In this document: in pieces, positions 35,534 through 46,790 of the stretch
Layout: each line of letters begins with the position of its first letter
Numbering within the stretch: position 1 is the first letter of the stretch
Assembly (NCBI GenBank): GCA_021234155.1
Contig: JAJEKV010000021.1
Span: forward strand, 17,965,710-18,029,709
Source: Isoetes taiwanensis
Lineage: Eukaryota > Streptophyta > Lycopodiopsida > Isoetales > Isoetaceae
Length of the DNA stretch: 64,000 nucleotides
Direction: 5' to 3'
The notes under the pieces: generated by a model
The model's database searches: none
What the model saw: the letters and a program-made list of their open reading frames with translations, nothing else
What the model was told of the DNA's origin: nothing
Program-made: the position numbers and the translations under genes

Positions 35534-35879
35534 TGTTGGAATATAAATATGCTGACTAAGCATAATGTGCTGAAACAACAATGGTTCAGCACTTAGCACA
35601 CAGGTGCTGAGAAGGTGCTGAAATGTACAGAAGGCAGCACTTTGTCAGCACTGAGCACCGACCCTAAATCAATGCCGTAATTAGTGGGCGGTGGTTAAAT
35701 GGTAGACTACTATTCTTAGTTTCACCGGTTGTATATATTCTACGTTATGTACTATGCAATGCTCAGAAGTAGAGATTGTATTTCCTATTGCTTTTCTCAA
35801 TAGAGTTATTCTTGTTCTTCTATTCTATCTCTTGAGTCGATCTTGCGGGGTTTGTGCTGGTTTTGCACTAGTTCTATCA
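35534..35879 (+). mobile_element. 3' LTR of the Ty1/copia element
   Basis: The purine run AAGGGAGAG precedes TGTTGGAATATAAATATGC at 35534, the usual polypurine tract/TG junction. The right end is set at a CA (ATCA, 35876-35879) and is uncertain. No second copy is present in the window, in keeping with 5' truncation. Confidence 0.65.
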
Positions 35880-37742
35880 AACTCCACCTAAATGTTGTGG
35901 AGAATGTATCAATAAACTTGGAGAGATTACTTGAATGAAAATCGCAAGAGGCCCTTATGATAAAGTCTTAAACACATGTGGAGAACGGATCAATAAACTT
36001 AGAGAGATTATTTGAACGAATATAAAGAGATTATTTGAATGAACATCCCAAGAGTCTTGAACACCTGGACCCTTATGTAAAGTCTTGAACACTTGGAAAG
36101 TAAATATGGAAGCAAGTTTCTCCGGTTTCTCCATTGTTAAGGTTCCCAAATTATGCCTAGCAACGCTGCGCACCGTAACTAGTATTATATTAAATATATG
36201 CATGCTAAAAAAAAAGTAGGAGAAAATCCTATTCTTCAAAATTAGTAGGACAAAGTCCAATTCATTACTTCTTTTTTTAGGACAGCATGTCATGCTCATG
36301 TCAACAACAATTGAACACTTGGCAGATTTTGTCCTCAACAATTGGCCAATGGCAAATTTTGCAGGACCCTCACTTTTTTGGAACCATCTGAACGAACACA
36401 ACGTCCTGGGCCTCGTCATTTAGACCCAGGATTTAATCTCGATCGTCAACTATCAATGATCGAGATTAAATCCAACTATTGACGATGGAGATTAAATCTT
36501 AGGTCTAAACGACTAGTGCTATATCCCATCACAGTCCTTGGGACGAATCATTATCTGTAACAACAATTGTTATGACAATAACAGCCAGGCAACAGGTACG
36601 TTATGGTCATAACATCCATAACTTTGACATGTCTGCAGGCAATTGGTATGCCATGGCTTCCCAACCACCACGCCATAGCCGGAGAATCAAGCTCCTCTTC
36701 AGCAGGTCTTGATCTGGCGATCACTCTTGTTCACAAATATGAAGACGCCATGGTCGTAGCCTCAGTTTGTTGTTGCTTTTGCACCATTTGGCGTAGAGAT
36801 TTGTGATTCTGAAGCATTTGGCATACAGATTTGTGATTCTGAAGCAGGAAAACAGGTTTATTTGTTTATGATGCTGAGATGCAGCATTAGGAGAAGATAA
36901 AGGTCGTTTCTCTAGAGTTTCTGGCCGAGCTGCTTTCAGACCCTTTCCTTCGATAGTGTGCTTTTCCATCGTGATCTACTAAAGCTTTTTGACATCAAAA
37001 TGTTAGTGATTAATGGCCATGTTTCCGGGGATTAGATGTGAACAACTATTCCGGCACTGAATGTTAACAGAAGAGCTCTGTGAATCACTTCGCAGGTACC
37101 CAGTTCTTTCATTTTCATCCGGATTTGCCGCTTTGATAGCTGGCATTTTCATTTTGGTTGCCCAATACTTAAAAAATAGCTTATTTTTATGGCTTGCAAT
37201 AAGAAAATTCAGTCCTCTCTTAGAAATCACTGCTCTGTTTTTTATTTGGTACTTACTTTAATTACAAAGGCTCATGTTAGGTGCTTTTTAGCTTTATCTA
37301 TAACGTTATTGTTTAAGTTAAGAGCTCAATGTTTGCTTGAAAGCAAAGAAACTGCAAAGAAATTGTCTTTATCTATGTTGTATCTAGAATCTGTGGTGCA
37401 AGAATCTACACTGCAGAGTGATTATTTTTTCTAGCCTAAATGACTTGGCCAAGAACGTCCTGTGCAGTCGTTATGGCCAGTCTAAAATGGCCTCGTGGCC
37501 ATTTGGCCAAGAAAGTCCTCAGTCGTACTACCGTAGGCCCGGATGTTAAGTTTGATAATGTCCTATGCAATTTTTATGGTCAGTCTAAAATGGCCTCGTA
37601 GCCATGTGGGTAAGTCCTCAGTCATACTACCATATGGCCTCGGCCTTTTCTGGCCACATGACCACTCGGTCATTTTTAGCACACCAGTCTTACCGGGCCT
37701 ACAACCTTTTGTGCGATTCTAGCCTATCCACGTGTTATTTCC
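35880..37742. other. Non-coding stretch with one nested inverted repeat
   Basis: No supported gene. See the inverted repeat at 36414-36512. Short frames near 37061-37434 are hydrophobic but lack any signature. Confidence 0.35.
36414..36512. repeat. Nested inverted repeat of GAGATTAAATC
   Basis: GTCATTTAGACCCAGGATTT at the left pairs with a right arm ending AGGTCTAAACGAC. Inside, ATTTAATCTCGATCGTC is matched by two inverted copies (GATCGAGATTAAATCC and GACGATGGAGATTAAATC), so two alternative hairpins can form. Confidence 0.8.
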
Positions 37743-38204
37743 ATGTCATCAAAATTTGACTTATTTTGCACCGTCAGATCTTTACTTTCAAAAAATCTAG
37801 GGCCAGAGAAATTAGAAAAGACGCCAGAAAATAGCAATGGAGATGGGAGGAGGCAGTTCAATGGAATCCTCGTCTTAGCTTATCTTGTATTTGCACAGTG
37901 TTTGCAACGCGAGAGTGTTGGGCAGAGTGATTTTTTTCCAGTACTTTCTAGTTATCTCTCCGTAGCCTTTTCTTCAACGCATTCTATCCGCTTCTGCGCA
38001 AAAGCTATGCTTTTGGCAGCATTTATGGTGTTAGACTTGAATGGTAGCAAAAAATCTGTATGTGATTTCTGTAAAAGGCCTAAAAAGAAAGTTGAACCGT
38101 TTACCTGCCGCAGCTGTTGGAGATATGGGTATGGCTACTATGAAGAAGGATATGACATAACTTTCGTATGCGTGCGTTGCATCAAGTCCAGATCCTCAGC
38201 TTGA
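37743..38204 (+). CDS. Hypothetical protein with C-terminal Cys cluster
   Basis: The 153-residue frame ends in a block with three CxxC pairs: [20 protein letters not shown], then FVCVRC. That spacing suggests two zinc sites or a small treble-clef-like fold; no family is recognised. The first 100 residues are less protein-like, so the real start or exon edge may be near residue 95-105 (about 38030). A possible donor (GTATGC, 38167) and an acceptor (TTTTTAG ending 38274) would join it to a second open segment reading AGIFKEEILYGRIEEFDIV (to about 38515). Exon structure is inference. Confidence 0.4.
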   Translation: MSSKFDLFCTVRSLLSKNLGPEKLEKTPENSNGDGRRQFNGILVLAYLVFAQCLQRESVGQSDFFPVLSSYLSVAFSSTHSIRFCAKAMLLAAFMVLDLNGSKKSVCDFCKRPKKKVEPFTCRSCWRYGYGYYEEGYDITFVCVRCIKSRSSA

Positions 38205-40389
38205 AAGGACATGTAGTAGTTGGCATATAATCTACAACATCCAGTAATTGCCACTCTCACTTCTATTGTTTTTAGAACAGTCTGGCAAAACAGCAGGCAT
38301 CTTCAAAGAAGAGATCCTATATGGCCGTATTGAAGAGTTTGACATTGTTGCTAACAGTCCAATTGGAATGGGAAAATCAAATGGTAATGTTGCAACAACA
38401 ATTCGCTTGAACGACACAAGTCAGATTGCATGTTGTGCCACTCTTGAGCTCTTGAAGCAGTTTGCATTTTGGTTTCTTAGTTGTCTGTACACAAACACTT
38501 TTCTTCTTTGCATTTGATTGTGACTGTGCCTGTGATGTGCAAAGAGTTTTACTACATGTTTTAATTATGTGCTTATTCATTATCAAAGTATAACAACCCT
38601 AGTATACAAAAGGGTTATTTGAGTATTACAAACATGCCAGCTTGCCATTTTGTTGCAGCATGTTAAAAACTTTAAAAAGTTACTTTGTTTTCGTGCACAA
38701 TTCACTGGATTATTTTATAGATCAGCCTGACAATGATTCAACTGACAGTGGCATTGGGGGCGACAATGCCTCTAATAATGATCTAGCAGGAAATCTGGAA
38801 GATCTTAGTGAAGGAACTGAACACATTAATGGTAATGTATAAACTTTTCAGTTATATATATATATAAGGTAGGAGTTTGCATGCAGCACGTCATGAAGCT
38901 GCTAGCAAACCTGGCTGCAATGTCATCGTCAACTTTTGTTTGTGCCAGTGCATGTGTACTTTAAGAAAAGTTAGATATGGTCCTAGTAACTGGTCAAATG
39001 CTAGAACACATATTAGTTGAATATAGTTGTTTTTCAAATGACTCTCTTCTGCAGGAACATGAAAGCTAAAACAGGTGATCCTGTAGATTATGAAAAGCAG
39101 ATTTTTTAATCCTTTCAATCTGGACTTCTAGAGCAATAAATACATACAGATGAACATTCGGCACCATGCATTATCAATTGTGAAAAAAAATTAGGCTTGC
39201 AATGGACATTGGTATAATTTTTCTGAACTTCATTCAGGAATGTAAACAGCTGAGTATCAATTGAGGAGCCTCCATTGAAGCTTGGGAGACCCCAGTAAGT
39301 ATTTTGTAGATCCTTTCCACCGAAGCTTGTTTTAATTATCTATGTGTGACTAAAACGAAATACCCATGCAGGCTAAAGCTGGGCCTAATGTCACTGTCTG
39401 AGATGAATTCTTTACTACAGACATTACTAAGCCACAAATTATACCCAATCAAGCAAGTTTACTGCATGTCTTGATTCACAGCGTTTGATCACAATGCATT
39501 AAAAGGTCTTTGTCAATCTGTAAAGACTTGCTCTCGTTTCTCATTATGGCCTCTCCATTCTTCGCATTTCTGATTGTTTGTGTGCATGTCTGAGAGATGC
39601 AAGCAATTTCTTGAGCACTCATTTATTATTGTCATGCAGTTATTTGAATAGCCAAGTTTATAACAGCAAATGCATTTTCTGGTTCAATCAAGACGCTTAT
39701 TGAATTTTAGCACTTGCACATGCAAGCCATATTGTGAGGAAGGTAGATCAGAAGCTATTGATGATGCACATGGAGATCAAGTAGTCCTATGCTCTGGATT
39801 TGATAAGGCAAGTTGCTTCTTGCACTATCTTAGTCCTTTTTCTGTCACCAAAGTATAAACTTGTAGTTGCTCGCTCTCAAAGATGCCAGAAGTTGTGTTT
39901 CTTGATTTTTTCCTTCTTTTTTGCTGCATTCGAATCTTTTGGAAATGTGGTGGATGTGCGAATTGACTAAACAAGTTAAACAAGTTATTACACCTCGAAA
40001 TATTGTGATTTTGTTTTCTTATTGACTACTTTTTAGGGAACTATTTGGCCTCGCTCTCATTTACTTGGGTTTTCTATAGAAGTTTTAACCTAAATGCTAT
40101 GTGTTTGAAAATAAACCACTTATATCAAGTCTACAATGCTTTTGAAGCATGGAATGGTAATCATTATGCTTAATATTTCATGCATTCAAAGAGCTCGATA
40201 TGACATGGATTTTTAATCCGTGTTTGTGACCCAAGTTTTAGTTTTGAGACATTTATCAGCCTTTAGGTGATTGGAAATTTATCATGCTGCCTTTTAATTC
40301 AAAGAATAGACCATCCTTAAGTATATCTGTGTTGGGTCTACATAGTGCAAGGGAGACTATTTTATGGTAGCTTTTGCTGGGTCCGTCAT
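38205..40389. other. Stretch with scattered exon-like fragments
   Basis: Open segments at 38272-38515 (FDIVANSPIGMGKSNGN), 38715-38840 (acidic: DNDSTDSGIGGDNASNND) and 39670-39858 could be exons of the 37.7-kb gene or of another gene. None can be tied to a family. Confidence 0.3.
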
Positions 40390-40578
40390 ATGTCTTGTCT
40401 TGGCTACAACAACCTCAACTAACTCCTAGCAAGTCTAAGAAATATTGGAAGCATGTCTTGTCTTGGGCTACAACAACCTCAATTAACTTCTAGCAAGTCC
40501 AATAAATATTGGTTGCATCTCTTGTCTTGGCTACAACAACCTCAACTAGCTCCTAGCAAGTCCAAGAAATATTGGTCT
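40390..40578 (+). repeat. Three-copy tandem repeat, 63-65-bp unit
   Basis: The unit starting TGTCTTGTCTTGG(G)CTACAAC begins at about 40390, 40453 and 40518 and ends with AAGAAATATTGG. A short (TTCTA)n tract follows near 40600. Confidence 0.9.
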
Positions 40579-40599
40579 CCGTGGACGTTAAAAAAATCT

Positions 40600-41130
40600 A
40601 TTCTATTCTATTCTATTTGAAGGGGAAAAATCTAGTATGTTATAATAACACTATAATTTTTGCCATCAAAAGAATATATCTTTTGAAACCACAATTTTAT
40701 CAAATTAGACGTAGCTTTTATTAAGACTATATGATCCATTTTATGTGGAGCAAAACTAAGAAAGAATCCTATAAAATTAGCCACCAATTCTTGTGTGGAC
40801 ACCAAGTCAAAATAAAAAACTAACAAAAATTTAACATTGTTAAAGCCTTTTGTGTGCTTGCTAGTTTCGTGGAATATAAGCGTCTTATTTAACAACCATG
40901 GTCATGTTTGAACCAACATGAAATAAAAAAAACTCCGTGTAGTTTTTTCTCGATGTGGCTTTAACATAACACTTAAAAAATTGGTTGTCTACAAAAAAAA
41001 AAAAAAAAAACCCTTGTATTTTTTTTTTTTTGTTCAAACATGGCCGTGGTTGTGGTTGATAAATAAGACGCTCGTTCGTAAGGCCTCTGCGCAGGACGTT
41101 ATCCAGCCATTAACCTTGGCGGTAAAACCA
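40600..41130. other. Non-coding stretch upstream of the P450
   Basis: AT-rich, with facing A and T runs near 40996-41030 and an inverted phrase: CCATGGTCATGTTTGAACCA near 40897 and TTTGTTCAAACATGGCCGTGG near 41031. This could be a small decayed foldback element. Confidence 0.4.
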
Positions 41131-41131
41131 A

Positions 41132-41158
41132 CCAATAAAGTGACTCTCAGTATTTAAA
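41132..41158 (+). promoter_or_regulatory. CCAAT and TATA-like boxes of the P450 gene
   Basis: CCAAT at 41132-41136 and TATTTAAA at 41151-41158 lie about 250 bp upstream of the P450 start codon, in the right order. Transcription would then begin near 41180-41190. Supported by position only. Confidence 0.5.
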
Positions 41159-41248
41159 GCGCTCCCTTTTTGGACATTTTGTTGAAATTCTGGAGAACAG
41201 AATCCTTCCTAATTCCTTGAAAGCGGCCCACGAACCGTGAAATTCGTC

Positions 41249-41560
41249 ATGGAGTGTAATGAATTTGGGACCGGGGTCTGCTCGCCGGTTGTCGTCGTCG
41301 TTATGAAGTGGGACAATGCAAGACTACACCAGACTTTACAAGATGACAATACAAGTAGAGCGCGCTTAGATTTTTTTATTTCTGTCTTTCATCTGCTAAG
41401 ATCCCACCATGGCCGGATGGATTCTATATGGGCTTGCAGTTCTCTTTGCCTGGAAGCTATGGCGCCTCTTCAAGTATTACTTTCTAAGGCCTCGAGATGT
41501 CAGAGCTTTTTTCTTGCAACAGGGCATCACTGGACCTCCATACCTTCCCGTGATTGGTAA
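41249..41560 (+). other. Upstream ORF overlapping the P450 start
   Basis: An ATG at 41249 opens a 103-codon frame that runs through the P450 ATG (41409) in another phase and stops at 41560. If transcription starts at the TATA-like box, every transcript would carry it. Its peptide has no recognisable features, so any effect would be on translation of the main frame. Confidence 0.45.
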
Positions 41561-43465
41561 TATGCTGGAGGCTCAAGATATGAGAGCAAAATCTCGTTAC
41601 AATGATTTCACTGAAATCACACACGATATTGTTGATCATGTTGCTCCTGATCTTAAATTCTATTCCCAACAGTATGGCAAACCATGTTTGACATGGCTTG
41701 GGGATGACCCAAGGTTGGTCATAGATGACCCTGACATGATAAGAGATGTCCTCGTTAAGAAATCAGGCTATTTTGGCAAAAGCCCTATAGTGGTTAAACT
41801 TATAGAGGATTTTACTGGAAATGGATTGGTAACAGCAGAAGGAGAGGATTGGGCACAGAGGAGAAGGATTGTGTCTCCTGCATTTCATGCAGGGAAGCTC
41901 AAGGTACCAGATGTCCTATCATTCTGTTTGCCTCTGTAAATATTGCATATATCTAATGTTTTTAAATGTAGGAAATGGTTGGTACTATGGCCAACTGCAC
42001 CTTACAGATGGTGAGAAAATGGGAATTAGGTATTGATAAGCATGGTTCACAGGCAGAAATTGAGGTTCTAGAGCAGTTTAACTGCTTAACTACAGATGTA
42101 ATATCTCGCACTGCGTTTGGGAGCAGCTATGAGAAAGGACAGAAGGCTTTTGAACTTATGAACTCTCTACGACACATTATACCGAAGGTCCGTCGACTGT
42201 GTTTGCTTCCTGGTGGCAGGTAACATGCTCTATCTGGGCTCTATCTTTTGCTCCAACTTTTTGTTCTAAGATTGTTTAGATCGCACTTGCATATTTTGTT
42301 AGAAAGAATTACTGGTAACAGCCAGCCACAGCTAACCTCTAGGCCATATGGCATAATCCTTGTTCTGTGTTCCAGCATAGGTAAGTAAGTAAATTATAAA
42401 TTGTGATTCAACTTTCAAATGAACGTCTGTGTACCACTATTTGCGTTTATATTTATCTCTCAAACCATGATTGCAGATATGATTTTGGACTAAAATCTCT
42501 CAAACCAAAGGTTATCTAACATAGAATGACATTTTTCTGCTGCTGTGAATGTACGAGCAAAGGAGTTAATGTTTTCATTTATTTGCAGATTGATTCCCAT
42601 TCCTATTAATCGGCAGATCTGGAGAATGAAGAAACAACTTAACTCTATACTTGGAGACATGGTTAAAGCAAGGAGCTCAGCCTGCAATCATGACTATGGA
42701 CATGATCTTTTGGGTCTTATGCTAACAGAGTCAGCCGTTTATGAGAAGAGTGATGCCAACTTTGAGAATAAGAAATTAATAGACGAATGCAAGACATTTT
42801 ATGTTGCTGGCCATGAAACATTATCTAACTTGTTAACATGGAGTTTAATGCTTTTAGCAAAGTACCCTATGTGGCAAGATCTTTCACGTACTGAAGTACA
42901 AGAAATTTGTAACGGCAATTTGCCAAATGCTGAAATGCTTGGGAAGCTGAAGATTGTAAGTTTGTTCATCTGTGCATTCTATATTTGCTTGTTGACAACT
43001 ATACTCTAATGATACTTCTTGGGTGTTTGTCAATGTCAGGTGACGATGGTAATCAATGAAACATTGCGACTGTATCCTGTAGTGCCTTTATTGAATAGGT
43101 GTGCTCTCAAAGATATTGCTATTGGAAACTTGTTTATTCCAAAGGGAACTGCACTGCTCATCCCCATTCTTGCACTTCATCGGGATCCCTTCTTATGGGG
43201 TCCTGATGTTAATGACTTTAATCCAAATCGATTTGTCGATGGTATTGCAAATGCTTGCAAACATCCAATGGCATTTATACCTTTTATATCCGGGCCTCGT
43301 GTTTGTGTTGGCCAAGCTTATGCTCTTATGGAAGCGAAGATTGTCTTGGCCATTATTCTGAGTAGGTTCAAATTTCATCTCTCTCCAAGCTACATACATA
43401 ATCCAGCCTTTAAGGTTACTTTGAGTCCACTACATGGCATGCCACTCATAGTTGAGAGGTGTTAA
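41409..43465 (+). CDS. Cytochrome P450, CYP72-clan type, four exons, 511 aa
   Basis: Exons 41409-41903, 41972-42219, 42589-42955 and 43040-43465 join in frame; all three introns (68, 369, 84 bp) are GT-AG. Product: haem-thiolate monooxygenase, probably anchored in the ER by residues ~3-20. Landmarks: proline hinge TGPPYLPVIGN (41-51), C-helix WAQRRRIVSPAFH (148-160), I-helix oxygen-activation motif AGHET (321-325), K-helix ETLR (377-380), FNPNRF (430-435) and the haem loop FISGPRVCVG with Cys459 as ligand. Motifs, length and the HDIV...YSQQYGK N-domain style resemble the CYP72 clan (CYP709/734/735-like), whose members oxidise hormones or specialised metabolites. The substrate cannot be told from sequence. 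The start sits in CCACCATGGC, a strong initiation context. It looks intact and is the best gene in the window. Confidence 0.93.
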
Positions 43466-44149
43466 TGGGAAGGGATATACTATATATAGAGAATCCACAT
43501 GGATGTTGTGACGAATGTGGTTCATAGCAAGGAACCACACACTCAATGTATTTCCATATGCAATGTGCATTCTTGACAAATCAACCATCTCTTGATCAAA
43601 TATTTTCTTACCAAAATGTTTTGTAGGAGATCTTGGAATTAAGAGAATAGCATTGGAACTTAGAATAGTTAATGAGTGAGAAAGAATTCTTTCTTTCTTT
43701 CTTTTCATTCTTTGGGGCTTTTAATCTAGACTGTCGATTTAGGGGGAAGGCAAAATCATAGCCCTTGATTTTTGTAAGGATTTTTGTAAGGAAGGTGCAA
43801 CGAAGGTCCCTAAAGATGCTTTTTGGTGTGGCCAATCTCAGCCCTTGCATCAAAAAGCGGAGGAGAAATCTTGGCCATTAAACTTTTTATTAAGTTGCAA
43901 TTTATTTTATTAAAGGAGTTGAGATGGCATCGCCATTTAATAAAAAAGTAATGAGGTGGCATCAACATTTATGAAAGGACTTTGGAGGAAGCTTCTTTCT
44001 TGTAATTGTCTTCAAAGGCACGTAACTTGTAGCAAAGGGATCGGATAAAGGTGGGGCCCATGCCATTGGATTCCTCTCATCAAGAACTTTCCAATGAGTA
44101 GTGGTTTGATATCGTTCCGCTGCAGTTGAAGCGAATATGATCGAATACT
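43466..44149 (+). other. Downstream region of the P450
   Basis: Contains the 3' UTR. An AATAAA lies near 43938, but the true polyadenylation site is not evident. A (CTTT)n-like patch is at 43688-43712. No other gene is seen. Confidence 0.4.
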
Positions 44150-44950
44150 AAGAATCTTCTTGGAATCTTGGAATTTTATAGAATCTATGGGAATTTAAGA
44201 GAATCTAGGGGAATCTTCATAGGATCTTAAAGAATGTAAAGGAATCTCAATAGAATCTTGAGGAATCTATGGGAATCACAAGAGAATCTTTAAGAATCTA
44301 AGCGAATATTTATAAAACCTTTGAGAATCTAGGGGAATCTTGATAAAATCTTGAAGAATCTAGGGGAATCCTCGTAGAATCTATGGGGATCTAGGAGAAT
44401 CTTCATAGAAACTTGGGGAATCTAGAGGAATCTCAATAAAATTAGGGAATCTATGGGAATCTTAAGAGAATCTTGGAAAATCTAGCAGAATCTAAGTGCA
44501 TCTTCATAAAGTCTTTGAGAAACTACATGATCTTTAATGGAATCTTGGAGAACCTAGGGGAATATACATAGATCTAATGGAATCTAGTGGAATATACATA
44601 ATATCTAAAGGAATCTAGGGGAATCTACATAAAATCTATATACAATCTTAGAGAATCTAGAAGAATCTTTGTAGAATCTTAAGAATCTAGAAGAACCTTT
44701 ATGGAATCTTAGGGAATCTTTCACATTGGATGTGTTTTGCAGGGAAATCTTCATAGAATCTATGGGAATTTAGGAGAATCTACATAGAATATCTTAGAGA
44801 ATTTAGGGGAATCTCAAGAGAATCTTAAAGAATTTATGAGAATCTCAAGAGAATCCAGGGGAACCTAGGGGAATCTTCATAATATCTTCGAGAATCTAGA
44901 GAAATTTTTTCCGAGCATTGAAAAATCTAAGAGAATCTTTATAGATATTC
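44150..44950 (+). repeat. GAATCT-rich degenerate minisatellite, ~800 bp
   Basis: Dozens of GAATCT words alternate with phrases such as AGGGGAATCTTCATAGAATC and TTGAGAATCTA, about 10-17 bp apart, with a higher-order period of roughly 30-35 bp. A 28-bp non-repeat interruption lies near 44717-44745. No ORF. Confidence 0.9.
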
Positions 44951-45507
44951 ATTGGATGCCTCAAAATTTGTACACTCCCTCATAGTACAACCACTTGTAT
45001 GTATATGTACATGTTAAGTGTGTGCCCGAGGACATAGTTGATCTCGCATATCCATGACCTCCTGAAGGTATAATCCCAGCGTCCGTACGAAAGCCCTGCT
45101 CAATGTCACATATAGCGGCTGGCTAGGTCTGACCAACTCAGCATAGCGCGTCCGAATTTGATCATACGCTGGGCAGTTTAGAGTTGGACGAAACTCTAAC
45201 TTATGTATTTAAAACAACAATTTCAATGACAATGAGAAGTATGGCTATCTAATGCACAAATGGTTCTATCCACAAATGCATCAGGCTATCTAATTATGCA
45301 GTTCAAAAAGATGAGGCTACATATAATTACATTAACTAACCGATTTCTAAGGAAAAAAGAACGGTTTTATAGAATCTGAAAAAAGAGGAAGGGCAAAACT
45401 TTGCCATCATTCCTCTAAATTTTCAAGATGATATTTCATGTCAATATGTTGCTGACAGTTTGCTCCTTTTAAGCAATGCCGCCATTGTGATGACCACCTA
45501 AGATGCA
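44951..45507. other. Non-coding stretch
   Basis: No gene or repeat recognised between the minisatellite and the first TTC tract. Confidence 0.4.
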
Positions 45508-45588
45508 TCTTCTTCTTCTTCTTCTTCTTCTTCTTCTTCTTCTTCTTCTTCTTCTTCTTCTTCTTCTTCTTCTTCTTCTTCTTCTTCT
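45508..45588 (+). repeat. (TTC)n microsatellite, 27 units
   Basis: Perfect TCT/TTC run of 81 bp. It directly abuts the left inverted repeat of the 3.8-kb element, so it is the left part of a TTC tract split by that insertion. Confidence 0.95.
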
Positions 45589-46330
45589 AAGTCATATTTA
45601 ATTAAAGTGGGACTCATTCCATTCCCATTTTTTTTCGGAACCCTGTTAATTTACACAAAAAGAAGCACCCCGACCCGAAAACTGACCATAATTGGAATTT
45701 TTGTCTATTAGTGTGCATCCAAGCTTTTCTTCCAGTTTTCTTGGATAGCATGTTGAGAACAAGAACAATGCAATGCAAACATGCATTAGACCTATCAAGT
45801 TCTAATTGAAAAAGATTCTTAGTTGAACATTTTGGCTCTATTTTCTTAGGTGGGTAGACAATAGATCACAAATTCCAACAAAAATTAAGCAAATTGTTTA
45901 CTTAATCATCCAAATATACTAGTTTTGAGATACCTTATATTTATAAATGGGCTCATTACAATATATAGTACAAGGTGAAGAGACCATAGTGGTCGATGGG
46001 CACAATGATTACACCCTCTTCACACATGAATACCTAATGCAAAGGGCGCTGTGGAGCTCTCTCCAAGTCAATGAGCAACTTATGCATCGATAGAAATTTG
46101 TATGAGTTCCTTCATGGGTCACGTGCTGTATGTCCAACCTGATGTCACCACCCTCTTTCGATTACCTTTTCTTCAATGAACTGGTCTTTTCATTGCTCCC
46201 AAGCATGTACTATCTAGTCGAGATAAGGACCGCAAAAGACAAAAAATCAAGTTAGTCAAGTGATGCTACAGGCAAAAAGAATAAAATGAAACACGTTCTT
46301 AGGGCCATTTTTGAAAATCTGGGCTGAGAG

Positions 46331-46790
46331 CCTTTTCGACTCGCGAAGTCGAAGAAAGGCGTTCGAAAGGGAAAAACACAGTCGAGAAGGCCTTTTCGAC
46401 TCTGCGAGTCGAGAAAGGCAGCTCAAAGCCAAAAGGCAGGTTTGGGTCGGATAGACTTTCGACTCGCGAAGTCGAAAGAAAGACAAAAAGCAAAAAACGC
46501 AGGTTTTAGGGGTCGGGAAGGACTTTTCGACTCGCCGAAGTGAAAGGCAAGTCAAAGCCAAAAACATTGTGTTTAAGTTGAAGGCCTTTTCGACTCGCGA
46601 AGTCGAGAAAGGTACTCAAAGTTTTAAAAACGCAGTAGGGCCTTTTCACTTCATGAAGTCGAGAAAGGCGGCTTCAGAGTGAAAAATGCAGTTCTAAGGC
46701 CCTCCAAAATAAAAAACGCAGGTTTAAGGCTCCTCAAGATGAAAACACAGGTCTAAGGCCATTTAGAGTGAAAAACACAACAGCCATTTT
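46331..46790. repeat. Tandem array of ~60-bp units carrying a TTTTCGACTCGCGAAGTCGA palindrome
   Basis: Palindrome-bearing units begin near 46331, 46391, 46455, 46522, 46585 and 46641 (spacing 56-66 bp). The core CCTTTTCGACTCGCGAAGTC...AAAGG can form a hairpin. In the second unit the stem CGACTC-TGC-GAGTCG is perfect. Each unit ends with a phrase like AAAAACGCAGGTTTAAGGC. Two or three further units (to 46790) keep only that phrase at about 30-bp spacing. A minus-strand frame (46567-46256) stays open across several units and repeats RLRESK, but its composition looks like translated repeat. Confidence 0.9.

Noticed and set aside
39670-39858. Exon with a GC-type donor (AAG|GCAAGT) near 39810
   Set aside because: The reading frame is short and unmatched; a GC donor alone is not enough evidence.
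44150-44950. Heat-shock element cluster in the GAATCT minisatellite
   Set aside because: Only two-unit GAAnnTTC matches occur, as expected from a GAATCTT-rich repeat; no full three-unit element.
46256-46567. Minus ORF with repeated RLRESK motif across the palindrome array
   Set aside because: Unit lengths happen to be near multiples of three; the peptide changes between units faster than the palindrome, and two frames are open.
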